Numbered from the stretch's first letter, positions 1 to 8,009 are shown. The stretch: 29,984 bases of DNA from JBBRMQ01 sp038230775 (GCA_038230775.1 JBBRMQ010000021.1:1-29984), one strand, 5' to 3'. Numbers and translations are program-made. Notes: generated by a model from the sequence alone, not told the origin.

Positions 1-1
1 G

Positions 2-715
2 ATGGACGCCATCGTCGGCGACGCGATGCGCGCCGCGGACAAGCACCACGCGTCGTTGCTCATCCTCTCCGATCACGGCTTCGCGTCGTTCCGCAAGTCG
101 GTCAACTACAACACGTGGCTGGTGCTGAACGGCTACATGACGCTGAAGAGCGGCGTGCAGGTGAAAGACCGCAACGTCGAGATGCTCTTCGACTCGGGGC
201 AGTTCTGGGAGAACGTCGACTGGTCGCACACGCGTGCCTACGCCATGGGCCTCGGCGAGCTCTACATCAATGTCCGCGGCCGGGAAGCGCAGGGGATCGT
301 GGCGCCCGGTGCCGAGTACGACGCGCTCAAAGCCGAGCTGAAGGCGAAGCTGCCACAGATGATCGATCCCGACGGCGGCGCGCATCCCGTACGCCGCGTC
401 CTGGCGCGCGAAGAGGTGTACCGCCAGTTCGATCCCAACATGATCCCCGACCTCTTCATCACCAACAACGACGGCTACCGCGTCTCCTGGCAAACCTCCC
501 TCGGCGGCGTCCCGAAGAACGTCATCGACGTGAACAAGCAGGTCTGGAGCGGCGACCACTGCTCCGTCGATCCGGAAATTGTGAAGGGCATCTTCTTCTA
601 CAACAGGAAGCTAACGACGGATCGCGCGCCGTATATCGCCGATGTTTACCCCACCGTTCTCGGGTTGTTGGGAGTGAAGGCTCCGTATGAGCTGGATGGC
701 GTCGAGCTGAAATGA
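2..715 (+). CDS. Alkaline-phosphatase-superfamily phosphodiesterase, C-terminal part
   Basis: The gene enters from outside the window, so its N-terminus is missing and the first visible ATG is not taken as the start. The visible 237 residues hold late metal-binding motifs of the type I phosphodiesterase/nucleotide pyrophosphatase branch of the alkaline phosphatase superfamily: LILSDHGF near residue 25, where Asp and His would bind a metal, and SGDHCSVDP near residue 187, with a second metal-binding His. The tail APYIADVYPTVLGLLGV is typical of the C-terminal strand-helix of this fold. Members hydrolyse phosphodiester or pyrophosphate bonds, often outside the cytoplasm. The substrate cannot be told from this fragment. 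A heptamer hairpin (744-823) separates it from the next gene. Confidence 0.8.
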   Translation: MDAIVGDAMRAADKHHASLLILSDHGFASFRKSVNYNTWLVLNGYMTLKSGVQVKDRNVEMLFDSGQFWENVDWSHTRAYAMGLGELYINVRGREAQGIVAPGAEYDALKAELKAKLPQMIDPDGGAHPVRRVLAREEVYRQFDPNMIPDLFITNNDGYRVSWQTSLGGVPKNVIDVNKQVWSGDHCSVDPEIVKGIFFYNRKLTTDRAPYIADVYPTVLGLLGVKAPYELDGVELK

Positions 716-743
716 CGAGGGGGCGTGGAGCTTCGATGACGAG

Positions 744-823
744 GAATGTTGAACGTTAAATGTTGAATGTTGAATGTAGGGTTGCCTTTTCATTCAACAT
801 TCAACACTCAACATTTAACATTC
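744..823. repeat. Heptamer-array hairpin E1 (unit ATGTTGA)
   Basis: Two 33-nt arms (744-776 and 791-823) pair at 29 of 33 positions around a 14-nt loop. Each arm is itself an imperfect tandem array of a 7-bp unit (AATGTTG / ATTCAAC). It fills most of the gap between the phosphodiesterase stop and the SpoIIE phosphatase start. It could act as a terminator or an mRNA 3' end, but no U-run follows it. A possible -10 box (TAACAT, 816-821) for the downstream gene falls inside the right arm. Confidence 0.85.
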
Positions 824-836
824 CCGTTTCCTCCTC

Positions 837-2033
837 ATGGACTACAAGCGCCTACTGATCCAGGTCGAACGGACTCTCGAGCATATCGAGAGCTCGACGA
901 ACCGTCGTCTCAACATCGCGCAGATGGCGGAGACGATCGCTGCGAACTTCCGGCAGGAGCTGGGGATCACCGGCGGGCGGATCTACGAGTGCACGGACGA
1001 CAACAACTACCAGCTCGTGGCGCGGTTCGGGCAGGAGAGCCAGGCGCCGCTCGGGATCATCGTTCCCAAGGACTACAAACCGGTCGAGCTCGCGCTGGAG
1101 AATGGCGTCGTGGTGATGGATCCCACCGATCCCGGCGTCGATGCGGAACTGGAGCGCCACCTCGGGACCAATCGCTTTGCGGCGATCGCCGCGGGCGATG
1201 AGAACAACCACATCATCGGCTTCGACGTCTCGCCGGAGCTGAGTCGCGACGACATCCTCTTCTCGCTGAATCTCGTGCGCTACACGATGAACCAGCGGTT
1301 GCGCGCCGAACGCTTCGAGTCCCTCATCGTCGAGGCGCAGCGCATCCAGCAGTCGATCCTTCCGCAGCGCGTGCCGAACTACAAAGGATTCGACATCTGG
1401 GGCAAGACGGTGCCGGCGGAGATCGTCAGCGGCGACTTCTACGACTTCATCCCGCTGTCCGACTCCATCCTCGGACTTGCGATCGCTGACGGCTCGGGTC
1501 ACGGCCTCCCCGCGGCCCTGGTTGTCCGCGACATCTACATGGGCCTGCGCATGGCCACCGATCGCGACTTCAAGATCATCCGCACGATGGAGAAGCTCAA
1601 TCACATCATCCATCGCAGCCGGATGACGACGAAGTTCGTCTCGCTGTTTTACGGCGAGTTGGAAGTCGGCGGCATCCTCATCTACTGCAATGCGGGTCAC
1701 AACTATCCGTTTGTCCTGAAGGCGAACGGTCAATTCAATTTGCTGAAGCACGGCGGTCCGGTCCTCGGTCCAACGCCTGACGCGCAATACACGCGCGGTT
1801 TCGCCAAGCTCGATCCGGGCGATCTGCTGTGCATGTATTCGGACGGCATCGTCGAAGCACACGACAAGAAGGATCTCGAGTTCGGAATGGAGCGCCTGCA
1901 GAGAGTGGTCAAGGCCAACCGGACGCACACGGCGGAGGAGATCGGGCGCGAAGTGCTGAGCAAGGTGGCGAAGTTCGGGCGGGAAGGGGAGGACGACCGT
2001 TCCGTCGTCATCGTGAAGGCAGTGCCGTCCTGA
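837..2033 (+). CDS. GAF-domain SpoIIE/RsbU-type PP2C serine phosphatase
   Basis: This 398-residue protein has a GAF-like sensor region (about residues 20-155) followed by a SpoIIE/PP2C-type phosphatase domain (about 190-396). Metal-binding motifs are visible: SGDFYDF (Asp near 200), ADGSGHG (Asp near 218) and the closing DDRSVVIV. The stretch ESLIVEAQRIQQSILPQ before the catalytic domain is the linker typical of RsbU-like phosphatases. Such enzymes dephosphorylate anti-anti-sigma (STAS) proteins in partner-switching systems that control sigma factors. No STAS or anti-sigma partner is encoded nearby, so the target is unknown. The stop overlaps the next start (TGATG), suggesting co-translation with the transaminase. 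The ATG at 837 lacks a clear Shine-Dalgarno. Confidence 0.88.
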   Translation: MDYKRLLIQVERTLEHIESSTNRRLNIAQMAETIAANFRQELGITGGRIYECTDDNNYQLVARFGQESQAPLGIIVPKDYKPVELALENGVVVMDPTDPGVDAELERHLGTNRFAAIAAGDENNHIIGFDVSPELSRDDILFSLNLVRYTMNQRLRAERFESLIVEAQRIQQSILPQRVPNYKGFDIWGKTVPAEIVSGDFYDFIPLSDSILGLAIADGSGHGLPAALVVRDIYMGLRMATDRDFKIIRTMEKLNHIIHRSRMTTKFVSLFYGELEVGGILIYCNAGHNYPFVLKANGQFNLLKHGGPVLGPTPDAQYTRGFAKLDPGDLLCMYSDGIVEAHDKKDLEFGMERLQRVVKANRTHTAEEIGREVLSKVAKFGREGEDDRSVVIVKAVPS

Positions 2034-2878
2034 TGCCCGACGTGCTCAACTTCAACGGTCGCTGGACCACCACGTCCGAGCGTCTCCTCGGCGTCGAGGA
2101 TCGCGGCTTCCAGTTCGGCGACGGTGTCTACGAAGTCTTCAAGTTCCTCGGCAGGCGTCCAGTCTTTCTCACCGATCACTTTCACCGGCTGGAGCGCGGA
2201 CTTCACGAGATCGAGATTCGGAACCCGTGGACCGAAGCGCAATACGTATCCGTTGTCGCGGCGCTCTTGGAGCGCACGGAGTTCGACGACGGCATCGTGT
2301 ACACCCAGGTCACGCGCGGAGAAGCGGAGCGCGCGCACTTTTTTCCGGAGGGCATCACGCCGACGGCGGTGGTGTACTCACGCCGCATGAAGTTCCCCGA
2401 CGCCGCCAAGAAAGAGCGAGGCATCCGGCTGATCAGCACGCGCGACATCCGCTGGCGCGGCTGCAACGTGAAGTCGCTCAACCTGCTGGCGAACGCGCTG
2501 GCGAAGAAGAAGGCGCAGCGCGCGGGCGCCGACGAGGCGCTTCTCGTCGAGGACGGAGTGGTGCGGGAGGGTGCAAGCGCGAGCTTCTTCATCGTGAAGA
2601 GTGGCCGCCTCGTGACTCATCCTCTCGATGAGCACATCCTGCCGGGAGTGATCCGCGACAAAACGATCGCGGTCGCACTGGCATCGAAGATCCATGTCGA
2701 CGAGCGCTTCATCCGCGAGGCGGAGCTCCGCGACCTGGACGAAGCCTTCATCACGAGCACGACAATGGGCGTGATGCCCGTGTCGGAGATCGACGGCCGC
2801 GTGATCGGCAACAGCCGGCGTGGAGAGGTCACTTCGGTCCTGCAGAAGTTGGTGGATGAATTGGAGCTGGGAAGCTGA
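2033..2878 (+). CDS. dat: D-amino acid transaminase (class IV PLP aminotransferase)
   Basis: This 281-residue protein matches the class IV fold along its whole length and resembles Bacillus D-alanine aminotransferase most closely. Seen motifs are EDRGFQFGDGVYEV (Tyr33), TRGEAERAHFFPEG (Arg100 and His102, the carboxylate trap of D-amino acid enzymes), NVKSLNLL (Lys147, the PLP lysine), VVREGASASFF (Glu179) and TSTTMGVMPV. The enzyme interconverts D-alanine and D-glutamate with their 2-oxo acids, feeding peptidoglycan precursors or degrading D-amino acids. Branched-chain aminotransferase is the alternative; the RAH motif argues against it. The start is the ATG sharing one base with the preceding stop; a longer frame upstream lies inside the phosphatase gene and is not used. 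Confidence 0.88.
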   Translation: MPDVLNFNGRWTTTSERLLGVEDRGFQFGDGVYEVFKFLGRRPVFLTDHFHRLERGLHEIEIRNPWTEAQYVSVVAALLERTEFDDGIVYTQVTRGEAERAHFFPEGITPTAVVYSRRMKFPDAAKKERGIRLISTRDIRWRGCNVKSLNLLANALAKKKAQRAGADEALLVEDGVVREGASASFFIVKSGRLVTHPLDEHILPGVIRDKTIAVALASKIHVDERFIREAELRDLDEAFITSTTMGVMPVSEIDGRVIGNSRRGEVTSVLQKLVDELELGS

Positions 2879-2881
2879 TCA

Positions 2882-2947
2882 AATGCAGAATGCAGAATGC
2901 AGAATGCGACGTTCTTCTGCATTCTGCATTCTGCATTCTGCATTCTG
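2882..2947. repeat. Heptamer-array hairpin E2 (unit GCAGAAT), perfect 23-bp stem
   Basis: Arms 2882-2904 and 2915-2937 are perfectly complementary over 23 bp around a 10-nt loop, and the right array runs on for about 10 more bases. Both arms are tandem copies of a 7-bp unit (GCAGAAT / ATTCTGC). It lies just after the transaminase stop and before the end of the oppositely oriented AIM24 gene, so it could terminate transcription from both sides. Confidence 0.9.
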
Positions 2948-2991
2948 ATTTCTTCCCAGCCTCCCACCAACCCCCCTTCCCATCTCGTTCT

Positions 2992-3738
2992 TTAATCGTC
3001 TCCCGAAATGAGCCCGCCTAACACTCCGCCGGCCAGTCCGGCGATGCCCTTCGACTCATCGCGGTGCGAGCCGACTGCGGCCGCCAGGCGATTGGCGAGG
3101 CGGCTGAATGGCAGCGTCTGCAGGACAACGTGGCCGGGACCGGTGAGCGTTGCGTAGAACAGGCCTTCGCCGCCAAACATCGCGTTGCGGAAGCCGCCGA
3201 CAAATTGGATGTCGTAGGTCACCGTGTCGGCCATGGAAACGATGCAGCCAGTGTCCACGCGCAGCTGCTCGCCGGGTGCGAGGTTGAAGTCGAGCATGTT
3301 GCCGCCGGCGTGCAGAAACACGAGGCCTTCGCCGCTGATCTTCTGCAGGATGAAGCCCTCGCCACCGAAGAGCCCGGCGCCGAACTTCTTGGTGAAGGCC
3401 ACCGACAGATCGACGTTGCCGATCGCGCACAGGAACGCGTTGCGCTCGGCGAGAATCGTGTTTCCGTGCAGCTGGATCGGATAGATCTTTCCGGCGATGG
3501 GATTCGCGAGCGCCATGTGGCCGCTCGGCGTGTTGCACTGGAACACGCTCATGAACATCGACTCGCCGGCGAGGAACTTCCGCATGAGGCCTTTCATCAG
3601 GCCGCCCTGCATCTTCGCCTGCAGCTCGATGCCCTGCCCCATGTACAGCATCGTCCCCGCTTCGGCATACACCTGTTCGCCCTGATGCAGAGAAAGTTGG
3701 AGCGCCTGCATCACGTCGCCTACGATCTTGTATTCCAT
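2992..3738 (-). CDS. AIM24 / TIGR00266-family protein
   Basis: This 248-residue protein begins MEYKIVGDVMQALQLSLHQGEQVYAEAGTM, the usual opening of the AIM24/TIGR00266 family (beta-rich, RmlC-like fold, no established enzymatic role). Glycine-rich GGLMKGLMRKFLAGESMFMSVF (near 45-65) and GGEGFILQKISGEG motifs are also typical. The C-terminus ends in a Gly-rich tail (AGLAGGVLGGLISGDD). The frame stays open further upstream, but the family start is the ATG at 3738. That ATG shares CATG (3736-3739) with the divergent pseudouridine synthase start. A TACAAT box lies 7 nt before it, so the mRNA may be leaderless. Confidence 0.85.
   Translation of the reverse strand: MEYKIVGDVMQALQLSLHQGEQVYAEAGTMLYMGQGIELQAKMQGGLMKGLMRKFLAGESMFMSVFQCNTPSGHMALANPIAGKIYPIQLHGNTILAERNAFLCAIGNVDLSVAFTKKFGAGLFGGEGFILQKISGEGLVFLHAGGNMLDFNLAPGEQLRVDTGCIVSMADTVTYDIQFVGGFRNAMFGGEGLFYATLTGPGHVVLQTLPFSRLANRLAAAVGSHRDESKGIAGLAGGVLGGLISGDD
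3721..3726 (+). promoter_or_regulatory. Putative -10 box (TACGAT) of the RluA-family gene
   Basis: TACGAT followed by exactly 10 nt and then ATG (3737). This is the same geometry as the boxes before the genes at 9785 (-), 14168, 20971 and 26746. It lies inside the coding region of the divergent AIM24 gene. Confidence 0.45.
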
Positions 3739-4597
3739 GCGCCGAATTGTAGCCGCCCGAGCCGTACTGATCGACGAGTTGCAGTCGCTTTTTCCCGACT
3801 CATCGAAAACGACGCTGCGCCAGATGCTGGCCGGAAGCCGCGTCCACGTGAACGGCGACCTCGAGAAAAACGCACGCACCGAGCTCGATCCGGGCGACTT
3901 GATCGAGGTTGCCGGTAAGGCCACCAGGCGTGACTTTCCCGAGGGGCTGTCGATTCTTCACGAGGATACGGATGTGATCGTCGTGCTGAAGGCCAACGGC
4001 CTTCTGACGATCGCCACGGAACGCGAGCGCGAAGCTACCGCCCAGGCATACCTCAACACCTACCTCGGCTCCCGTGGCGAGGATCGCGTGCATGTCGTTC
4101 ACCGCCTCGATCGCGAGACGTCCGGCGTGCTGGTGTTTGCGAAGAACTTCCACGCTCGCGAGCGCCTCAAGGAGCAGTTCATGGAGCACAGCGCCGACCG
4201 GCTCTATGTGGGGGTGATCGAAGGCGCCATCGAGCCGGGGGACGGGACGATCCGCTCCAATCTCCTGGAACGTCGCGACCTGAAGATGGTCAGCGTGGAA
4301 TCCCATCCCGACTCGAAATACGCGGTGACCCACTACCGCACCGTCGCGGTGAAGGGTCCGTACGCGATGCTGGAGGTGACGCTGGAGACGGGCCGCAAGA
4401 ATCAGATTCGCGCGCACCTGTCCGAGAAAGGGCATCCGGTCGTCGGCGACATCATGTACGGCAGCACGCAGAATCCTCTGGGCCGCCTTGGTCTGCACGC
4501 GAAGCTGCTGGGCTTCAATCACCCCACGAGTGGCGAGCGGCTGACGTTCACCTCGCCGGTGCCGACGTCGTTCCGCAGCCTCTTCCGGCTGGCGTAG
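3737..4597 (+). CDS. RluA-family RNA pseudouridine synthase
   Basis: The protein of about 286 residues has an N-terminal S4-like RNA-binding segment (about 1-60, SKTTLRQMLAGSRVHVNGD) and an RluA-type catalytic domain. The active-site motif HRLDRETSG has its catalytic Asp at about residue 125. Further family motifs are LETGRKNQIRAHLSEKGHPVVGD and LHAKLLGF. It converts specific uridines of rRNA or tRNA to pseudouridine; the exact site cannot be assigned. The ATG at 3737 is chosen over a TTG at 3728 because it limits overlap with the divergent AIM24 gene and fits the TACGAT-N10-ATG pattern. Even so the two start codons overlap head to head. Confidence 0.9.
   Translation: MRRIVAARAVLIDELQSLFPDSSKTTLRQMLAGSRVHVNGDLEKNARTELDPGDLIEVAGKATRRDFPEGLSILHEDTDVIVVLKANGLLTIATEREREATAQAYLNTYLGSRGEDRVHVVHRLDRETSGVLVFAKNFHARERLKEQFMEHSADRLYVGVIEGAIEPGDGTIRSNLLERRDLKMVSVESHPDSKYAVTHYRTVAVKGPYAMLEVTLETGRKNQIRAHLSEKGHPVVGDIMYGSTQNPLGRLGLHAKLLGFNHPTSGERLTFTSPVPTSFRSLFRLA
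3746..3751 (-). promoter_or_regulatory. Putative -10 box (TACAAT) of the AIM24 gene, leaderless type
   Basis: On the minus strand TACAAT ends 7 nt before the ATG at 3738. A transcript starting about 7 nt after the box would begin at or next to the start codon. No Shine-Dalgarno is visible. The box lies inside the first codons of the divergent RluA gene. Confidence 0.55.
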
Positions 4598-4629
4598 ATG
4601 TCGCAATTGACCACCCAAAAGGAGACTGT

Positions 4630-5055
4630 ATGAAATCGATTGCGATTGCCTGTCTCGCCGCGATGCCGATGTTCGCGCAGACCGCCACCACCACCACGAC
4701 AACCACCACCGCCAGCTCGAAGAAGACCACGAAGGCCACCGCTGCGAACCACACGAAAGTGTGGAACGATTCGACGCGCCTCGCAGCGATTCTCAGCGAC
4801 GTGCAGAACAAGATGAACTACAGCGCGGATGCCTGGAAGGTGACCGTGAACGAGGCGAACGTGCTCGCCAACCGCATCTACGCCAACACCGGCGGACGCT
4901 CGCAGGCGCGCGAGCTGCGCATGCACGTGCGCGAGATGCGCGAGGCCGCCCTCAAAGGCGACGCCGAAAGCGCGCGCACCCACGCAGCGGAAGCTGCACC
5001 GTTCGCAAATGAGCTGATGGACTGGGCTGCACCGAAAGACGCATCGAGTCGCTGA
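4630..5055 (+). CDS. Small secreted Thr-rich protein of unknown function
   Basis: This 141-residue protein has a strong Shine-Dalgarno (AAAAGGAGA) before its ATG. It opens with a short signal peptide (MKSIAIACLAAMPMFAQ, probable cleavage after Ala-Gln near 17-18). A low-complexity Thr/Ser/Lys linker follows (about 18-45), then a helical domain with many Ala, Arg and Glu residues (about 46-135, NKMNYSADAWKVTVNEANVLANRIYANT and HVREMREAALKGDAESARTHAAEAAPFANEL). I do not recognise the family. It is probably a periplasmic helical-bundle protein. Its base composition matches its neighbours, apart from the ACC/ACG run encoding the Thr stretch. Confidence 0.75.
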   Translation: MKSIAIACLAAMPMFAQTATTTTTTTTASSKKTTKATAANHTKVWNDSTRLAAILSDVQNKMNYSADAWKVTVNEANVLANRIYANTGGRSQARELRMHVREMREAALKGDAESARTHAAEAAPFANELMDWAAPKDASSR

Positions 5056-5062
5056 TTAGAGT

Positions 5063-5090
5063 GCATCGACTCGCTGGTGCGAGTCGATGC
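5063..5090 (+). terminator. Hairpin after the small secreted protein gene
   Basis: A perfect 11-bp stem (5063-5073 with 5080-5090) around a 6-nt loop, 7 nt after the stop codon. No T-run follows, so intrinsic termination is uncertain. The arm GCATCGACTCG also resembles the end of the coding sequence (GCATCGAGTCG, 5041-5051). Confidence 0.5.
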
Positions 5091-5202
5091 GTTGTCGGTT
5101 GTCGGTGATCGGTTGTCAACGGCAGTGAGAATCTTGCTGGCTGACCGTCAGTCGCTCATCGGTGTCGATGCGGCTTTTGACAACCGACAACTGACAACCG
5201 AC
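5091..5202. repeat. Heptamer-array inverted repeat E3 (unit GTTGTCG)
   Basis: The left array (5091-5117) and right array (5179-5202) pair at 21 of 24 positions, with a 61-nt interior. The unit GTTGTCG/A is the same as at 15222-15295 and 24112-24175. It occupies the gap between the convergent secreted-protein and glpX genes. Confidence 0.8.
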
Positions 5203-5222
5203 TACGCGCGGCGAAGCCGCGA

Positions 5223-6206
5223 TTAAGAAAACGAAACCGCGAGCGTGGACCCTTCCTCGCGAAAAATGGTGTCCACGAACCGAATCGAGTTCGTCTTCAA
5301 CGACATGAAGAGCGACGACGTGCGGATGCCACCGCCGAAGAAGCGCACGCCTCGCAGGAGGTCGCCGTCGGTGACGCCGGTGGCGCAGAAGATGATGTCG
5401 TTGCCCGACGCCAGTTCCGCGGTGTCGTAGATCTTGTTGCGGTCGATGAATCCCATCGACCTGAGGCGCTCTTCCTGCCACTTCTCGAGCGGGCGCAAGC
5501 GGCCTTGCATGCGGCCGTTGAGGCAGCGCATGGCCGCGGCCGTGAGCACGCCTTCCGGCGCGCCGCCAACGCCCATCGCAGCGTGAATGCCCGTTCCGCG
5601 CACCGCGGCCGCGATGCCGGCGGAGAGGTCGCCATCGGTGATCAGCTTGATGCGCGCACCCGCCTCGCGAATCTGCGCGATGAGGTCGTGATGGCGCTCG
5701 CGCTCGAGAACGACCACCGTCAGCTCATCGACGTCGCGCTTGAACGCGTCCGCGATGTTGTGGAGATTCTCCTCGACCGAGGCCGCGAGATTCACTTTCT
5801 CCGACGCCGTCGGGCCGACGACGATCTTGTCCATGTAAATGTCGGGCGCATTGAGCAGGCCGCCTTTTTCGGAGGCGGCGAGGACCGCGATGGAGTTGGC
5901 AGCGCCGGTCGCGCAGAGGTTCGTCCCCTCCAGCGGATCGACTGCAATGTCCACCTCCGGATAGATCTCGCCTTCGGTCCATCCGCGGCCGAGGGGCTCG
6001 CCGACGTAGAGCATCGGCGCTTTGTCCCGCTCGCCTTCGCCGATGACGATCGTGCCGCGCATCTTGAGCTTGTTGAGCTCCTCGCGCATCGACTCCACTG
6101 CAACCTGGTCGGAGTACTTCCGTTTGCCGTAACCCATCGTGCGCGCGGCAGCGATCGCCGCCTTTTCGGTCACGCGCAGAAACCCGATTTCCAGACTCGA
6201 TTCCAT
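5223..6206 (-). CDS. glpX: Class II fructose-1,6-bisphosphatase
   Basis: This 327-residue protein matches GlpX along its full length. Metal and phosphate-binding residues align with the E. coli enzyme: YSDQ (Asp33), IGEGERD (Glu57), VDPLEGT (Asp90, Glu93) and GGAPEGV. It hydrolyses fructose 1,6-bisphosphate to fructose 6-phosphate, the committed gluconeogenic step, in line with a cell that grows on amino acids and acyl-CoAs. It is a single-gene unit, converging with the small secreted protein. A TAGAGT box lies 9 nt before its ATG and there is no clear Shine-Dalgarno. Confidence 0.95.
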   Translation of the reverse strand: MESSLEIGFLRVTEKAAIAAARTMGYGKRKYSDQVAVESMREELNKLKMRGTIVIGEGERDKAPMLYVGEPLGRGWTEGEIYPEVDIAVDPLEGTNLCATGAANSIAVLAASEKGGLLNAPDIYMDKIVVGPTASEKVNLAASVEENLHNIADAFKRDVDELTVVVLERERHHDLIAQIREAGARIKLITDGDLSAGIAAAVRGTGIHAAMGVGGAPEGVLTAAAMRCLNGRMQGRLRPLEKWQEERLRSMGFIDRNKIYDTAELASGNDIIFCATGVTDGDLLRGVRFFGGGIRTSSLFMSLKTNSIRFVDTIFREEGSTLAVSFS

Positions 6207-6215
6207 GCGGCGCGA

Positions 6216-6221
6216 ACTCTA
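6216..6221 (-). promoter_or_regulatory. Putative -10 box (TAGAGT) of glpX
   Basis: Minus-strand TAGAGT lies 9 nt upstream of the ATG at 6206. It fits the near-leaderless spacing seen elsewhere in the window, though the hexamer is a weaker match to TANAAT. Confidence 0.4.
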
Positions 6222-6232
6222 GCAGAAAGAGC

Positions 6233-6691
6233 TCAGCCCGGAACTCCGGCGCGCACTTCCTGATGATGGATGCGCCCGCCGAGGAGAGAGACGCGGATGA
6301 CGACCGAGAGGCTAAACAGCAACGCGAGCATGATCACGACTTCCGTCCAGCGGGGACGCGTTCCCATTTGGCCCCAAATGAGGGCGGCGATCGCGAGCGA
6401 TCCGGTCACGCAGGCGGTCGTCAGGCCGTAGCCAGCGGCCAGGTCATGCTCACGGACCGCGGAGATGTCCACGCCGGGCAGGTTCGCCCGCTTGAGATAT
6501 TGCGCCGCGCCGTCGCCGGTGGTGAACGCCGCAATCGCGCCCAGCGCCGCAAGGACGCAGACGACGAAGCCCGTCGTCACCAGCGTGCGGTTCCGGCGAA
6601 TGAAGCCGGCGAGTAGAAGAAAAAACGCGAACATCTCCGCGTAGAGCGGCGAGTGGTTGAGCGCCAGATGCAGGTGGACGGCGGAGAACAC
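6233..6691 (-). CDS. Four-TM membrane protein, DUF2231-like
   Basis: This 152-residue protein has four likely membrane helices, near residues 15-30, 38-57, 90-108 and 118-135. The opening HLHLALNHSPLYAEMF and the TGDGA motif after helix 2 recall small predicted membrane proteins of the DUF2231 type, some of which are thought to bind haem or sit near redox proteins. That link is weak. It starts with GTG whose G is the last base of the preceding gene's TAG stop (TAGTG), so it is probably translationally coupled to the acyl-CoA dehydrogenase. Function unknown. Confidence 0.7.
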   Translation of the reverse strand: MFSAVHLHLALNHSPLYAEMFAFFLLLAGFIRRNRTLVTTGFVVCVLAALGAIAAFTTGDGAAQYLKRANLPGVDISAVREHDLAAGYGLTTACVTGSLAIAALIWGQMGTRPRWTEVVIMLALLFSLSVVIRVSLLGGRIHHQEVRAGVPG

Positions 6692-7926
6692 TATTTCTTC
6701 GCCGTCTCCGCTGCGCGCCGCTCGGTCGCTTCCTTCTCCGCTTGCGACGACATCGGCGGGTTGTACGCCGCGATCCCGGTCACCGCCTCGGCGATGATCA
6801 GGTTGTGGATGTCGTGCGTGCCTTCGTACGTCTTGACTGACTCGAGATTCATCATGTGGCGGATGACCGGATACTCATCCGAGATTCCGTTGGCGCCCAG
6901 AAGATCGCGCGCCATGCGGGCGCATTCGAGGGCGATGTTCACGTTGTTCATCTTGCCCATCGAGATGTGATGCGGCTTGAGCTGCTTCTGATCCTTGAGG
7001 CGTCCCATCTGCAATGCGAGAAACTGGCCCTTGGTGATCTCGGTGATCATCCACGCGAGTTTGTTCTGCACGAGCTGGTGCGCCGCGATCGGCTGGCCGC
7101 CGAACTGGATGCGCGACTTCGAATACTCGACCGCGGTATGGAAGACCCCCATTGCCGCGCCTAACGCGCCCCACGCGATCCCGTAGCGCGCCTGCGACAG
7201 GCAGGAGAGCGGGTACTTGAGGCCGTTCGTTTCGGGAAGAACGTTCGCTGCCGGAATGCGGCAGTCCTCGAAGAAGAGCTGCGAGGTGACGGACGCGCGC
7301 AGGGAGAACTTGCCCATGTGATACGCGGTCGTGAAACCCGGTGTGTCCTTCTCCACGAGGAATCCGCGGATCGTGCCTTCGGCCTTGGCCCAGACGACAG
7401 CGACGTCGGCGATCGATCCGTTGGTGATCCACGACTTCGCGCCGTTCAGGACCCACGAGTCTCCGTCGCGACGCGCGTTGGTGCGCATACCGCCGGGGTT
7501 CGATCCGAAGTCGGGCTCGGTCAGGCCGAAGCATCCGATCGCCTGGCCCGCTGCCAGCTTTGGAATCCAGAGGTCGCGTTGCTCTTTCGATCCGTAGGTG
7601 TAGATCGGATACATCACGAGGCCGGACTGCACGGAAGCGAAGGAACGGAGGCCGGAGTCGCCGCGCTCGAGCTCCTGCATGATCAGGCCATACGCGACGT
7701 TGTTCAGTCCCGGCAGACCGTAGTCGCTGATCGTGGCGCCGAAGAGTCCCATCTCCGCGATCTTCGGGATGAGGTGCATCGGGAACTTCTCTTCGCGATT
7801 GGCGTGCTCGATGATCGGAATGACTTCCTCATCGACGAAGTCGCGAACGGTCTGCCGCACCATGAGCTCGTCTTCGGAAAAGAGCGAGTCGATGTTCATG
7901 TAGTCAACGCCGGGAAAGCTGGCCAT
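6691..7926 (-). CDS. gcdH: Acyl-CoA dehydrogenase, glutaryl-CoA dehydrogenase-like
   Basis: This 411-residue protein follows glutaryl-CoA dehydrogenase closely: YGLPGLNNVAYGLI, CFGLTEPDFGSNPGGM (flavin and substrate binding), KSWITNGSIADVAVVWAK, ARYGIAWGALGAAMGVFHTAVEY, LLGANGISDEYPVIRHMMNLE and TYEGTHDIHNL, with the catalytic Glu at residue 368. GcdH oxidises and decarboxylates glutaryl-CoA to crotonyl-CoA in lysine and tryptophan breakdown; crotonyl-CoA would feed the crotonase and hydroxyacyl-CoA dehydrogenase at 20971-22712. A general short-chain acyl-CoA dehydrogenase is the alternative. A good Shine-Dalgarno (AAGGAG) precedes the ATG at 7926. The C-terminal tail is rich in Glu, Arg and Ala. 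Confidence 0.85.
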   Translation of the reverse strand: MASFPGVDYMNIDSLFSEDELMVRQTVRDFVDEEVIPIIEHANREEKFPMHLIPKIAEMGLFGATISDYGLPGLNNVAYGLIMQELERGDSGLRSFASVQSGLVMYPIYTYGSKEQRDLWIPKLAAGQAIGCFGLTEPDFGSNPGGMRTNARRDGDSWVLNGAKSWITNGSIADVAVVWAKAEGTIRGFLVEKDTPGFTTAYHMGKFSLRASVTSQLFFEDCRIPAANVLPETNGLKYPLSCLSQARYGIAWGALGAAMGVFHTAVEYSKSRIQFGGQPIAAHQLVQNKLAWMITEITKGQFLALQMGRLKDQKQLKPHHISMGKMNNVNIALECARMARDLLGANGISDEYPVIRHMMNLESVKTYEGTHDIHNLIIAEAVTGIAAYNPPMSSQAEKEATERRAAETAKK

Positions 7927-7950
7927 GGATCTCCTTGTGCCGGGCCGGAA

Positions 7951-8009
7951 TCGCAGGTCGCGAGTCGGAGGTCGCCGGTCGGTCCGATTCCGCGACTCGC
8001 GACTTGCGA
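7951..8009. repeat. Heptamer-array hairpin E4 (unit GTCGCGA)
   Basis: Arms 7951-7967 and 7993-8009 pair at 16 of 17 positions, the exception being a possible G-T pair. The left array continues with decayed 7-bp units to about 7981. It sits between divergently transcribed genes, so here it cannot be a terminator for either gene. Confidence 0.75.

Noticed and set aside
852..1928. Long minus-strand open frame opposite the SpoIIE phosphatase.
   Set aside because: Same mirror effect; no motifs, and the plus-strand protein is complete.
5091..5202. Heptamer arrays considered as a CRISPR array.
   Set aside because: Units are only 7 bp with no spacers of regular length, and no cas genes are present.
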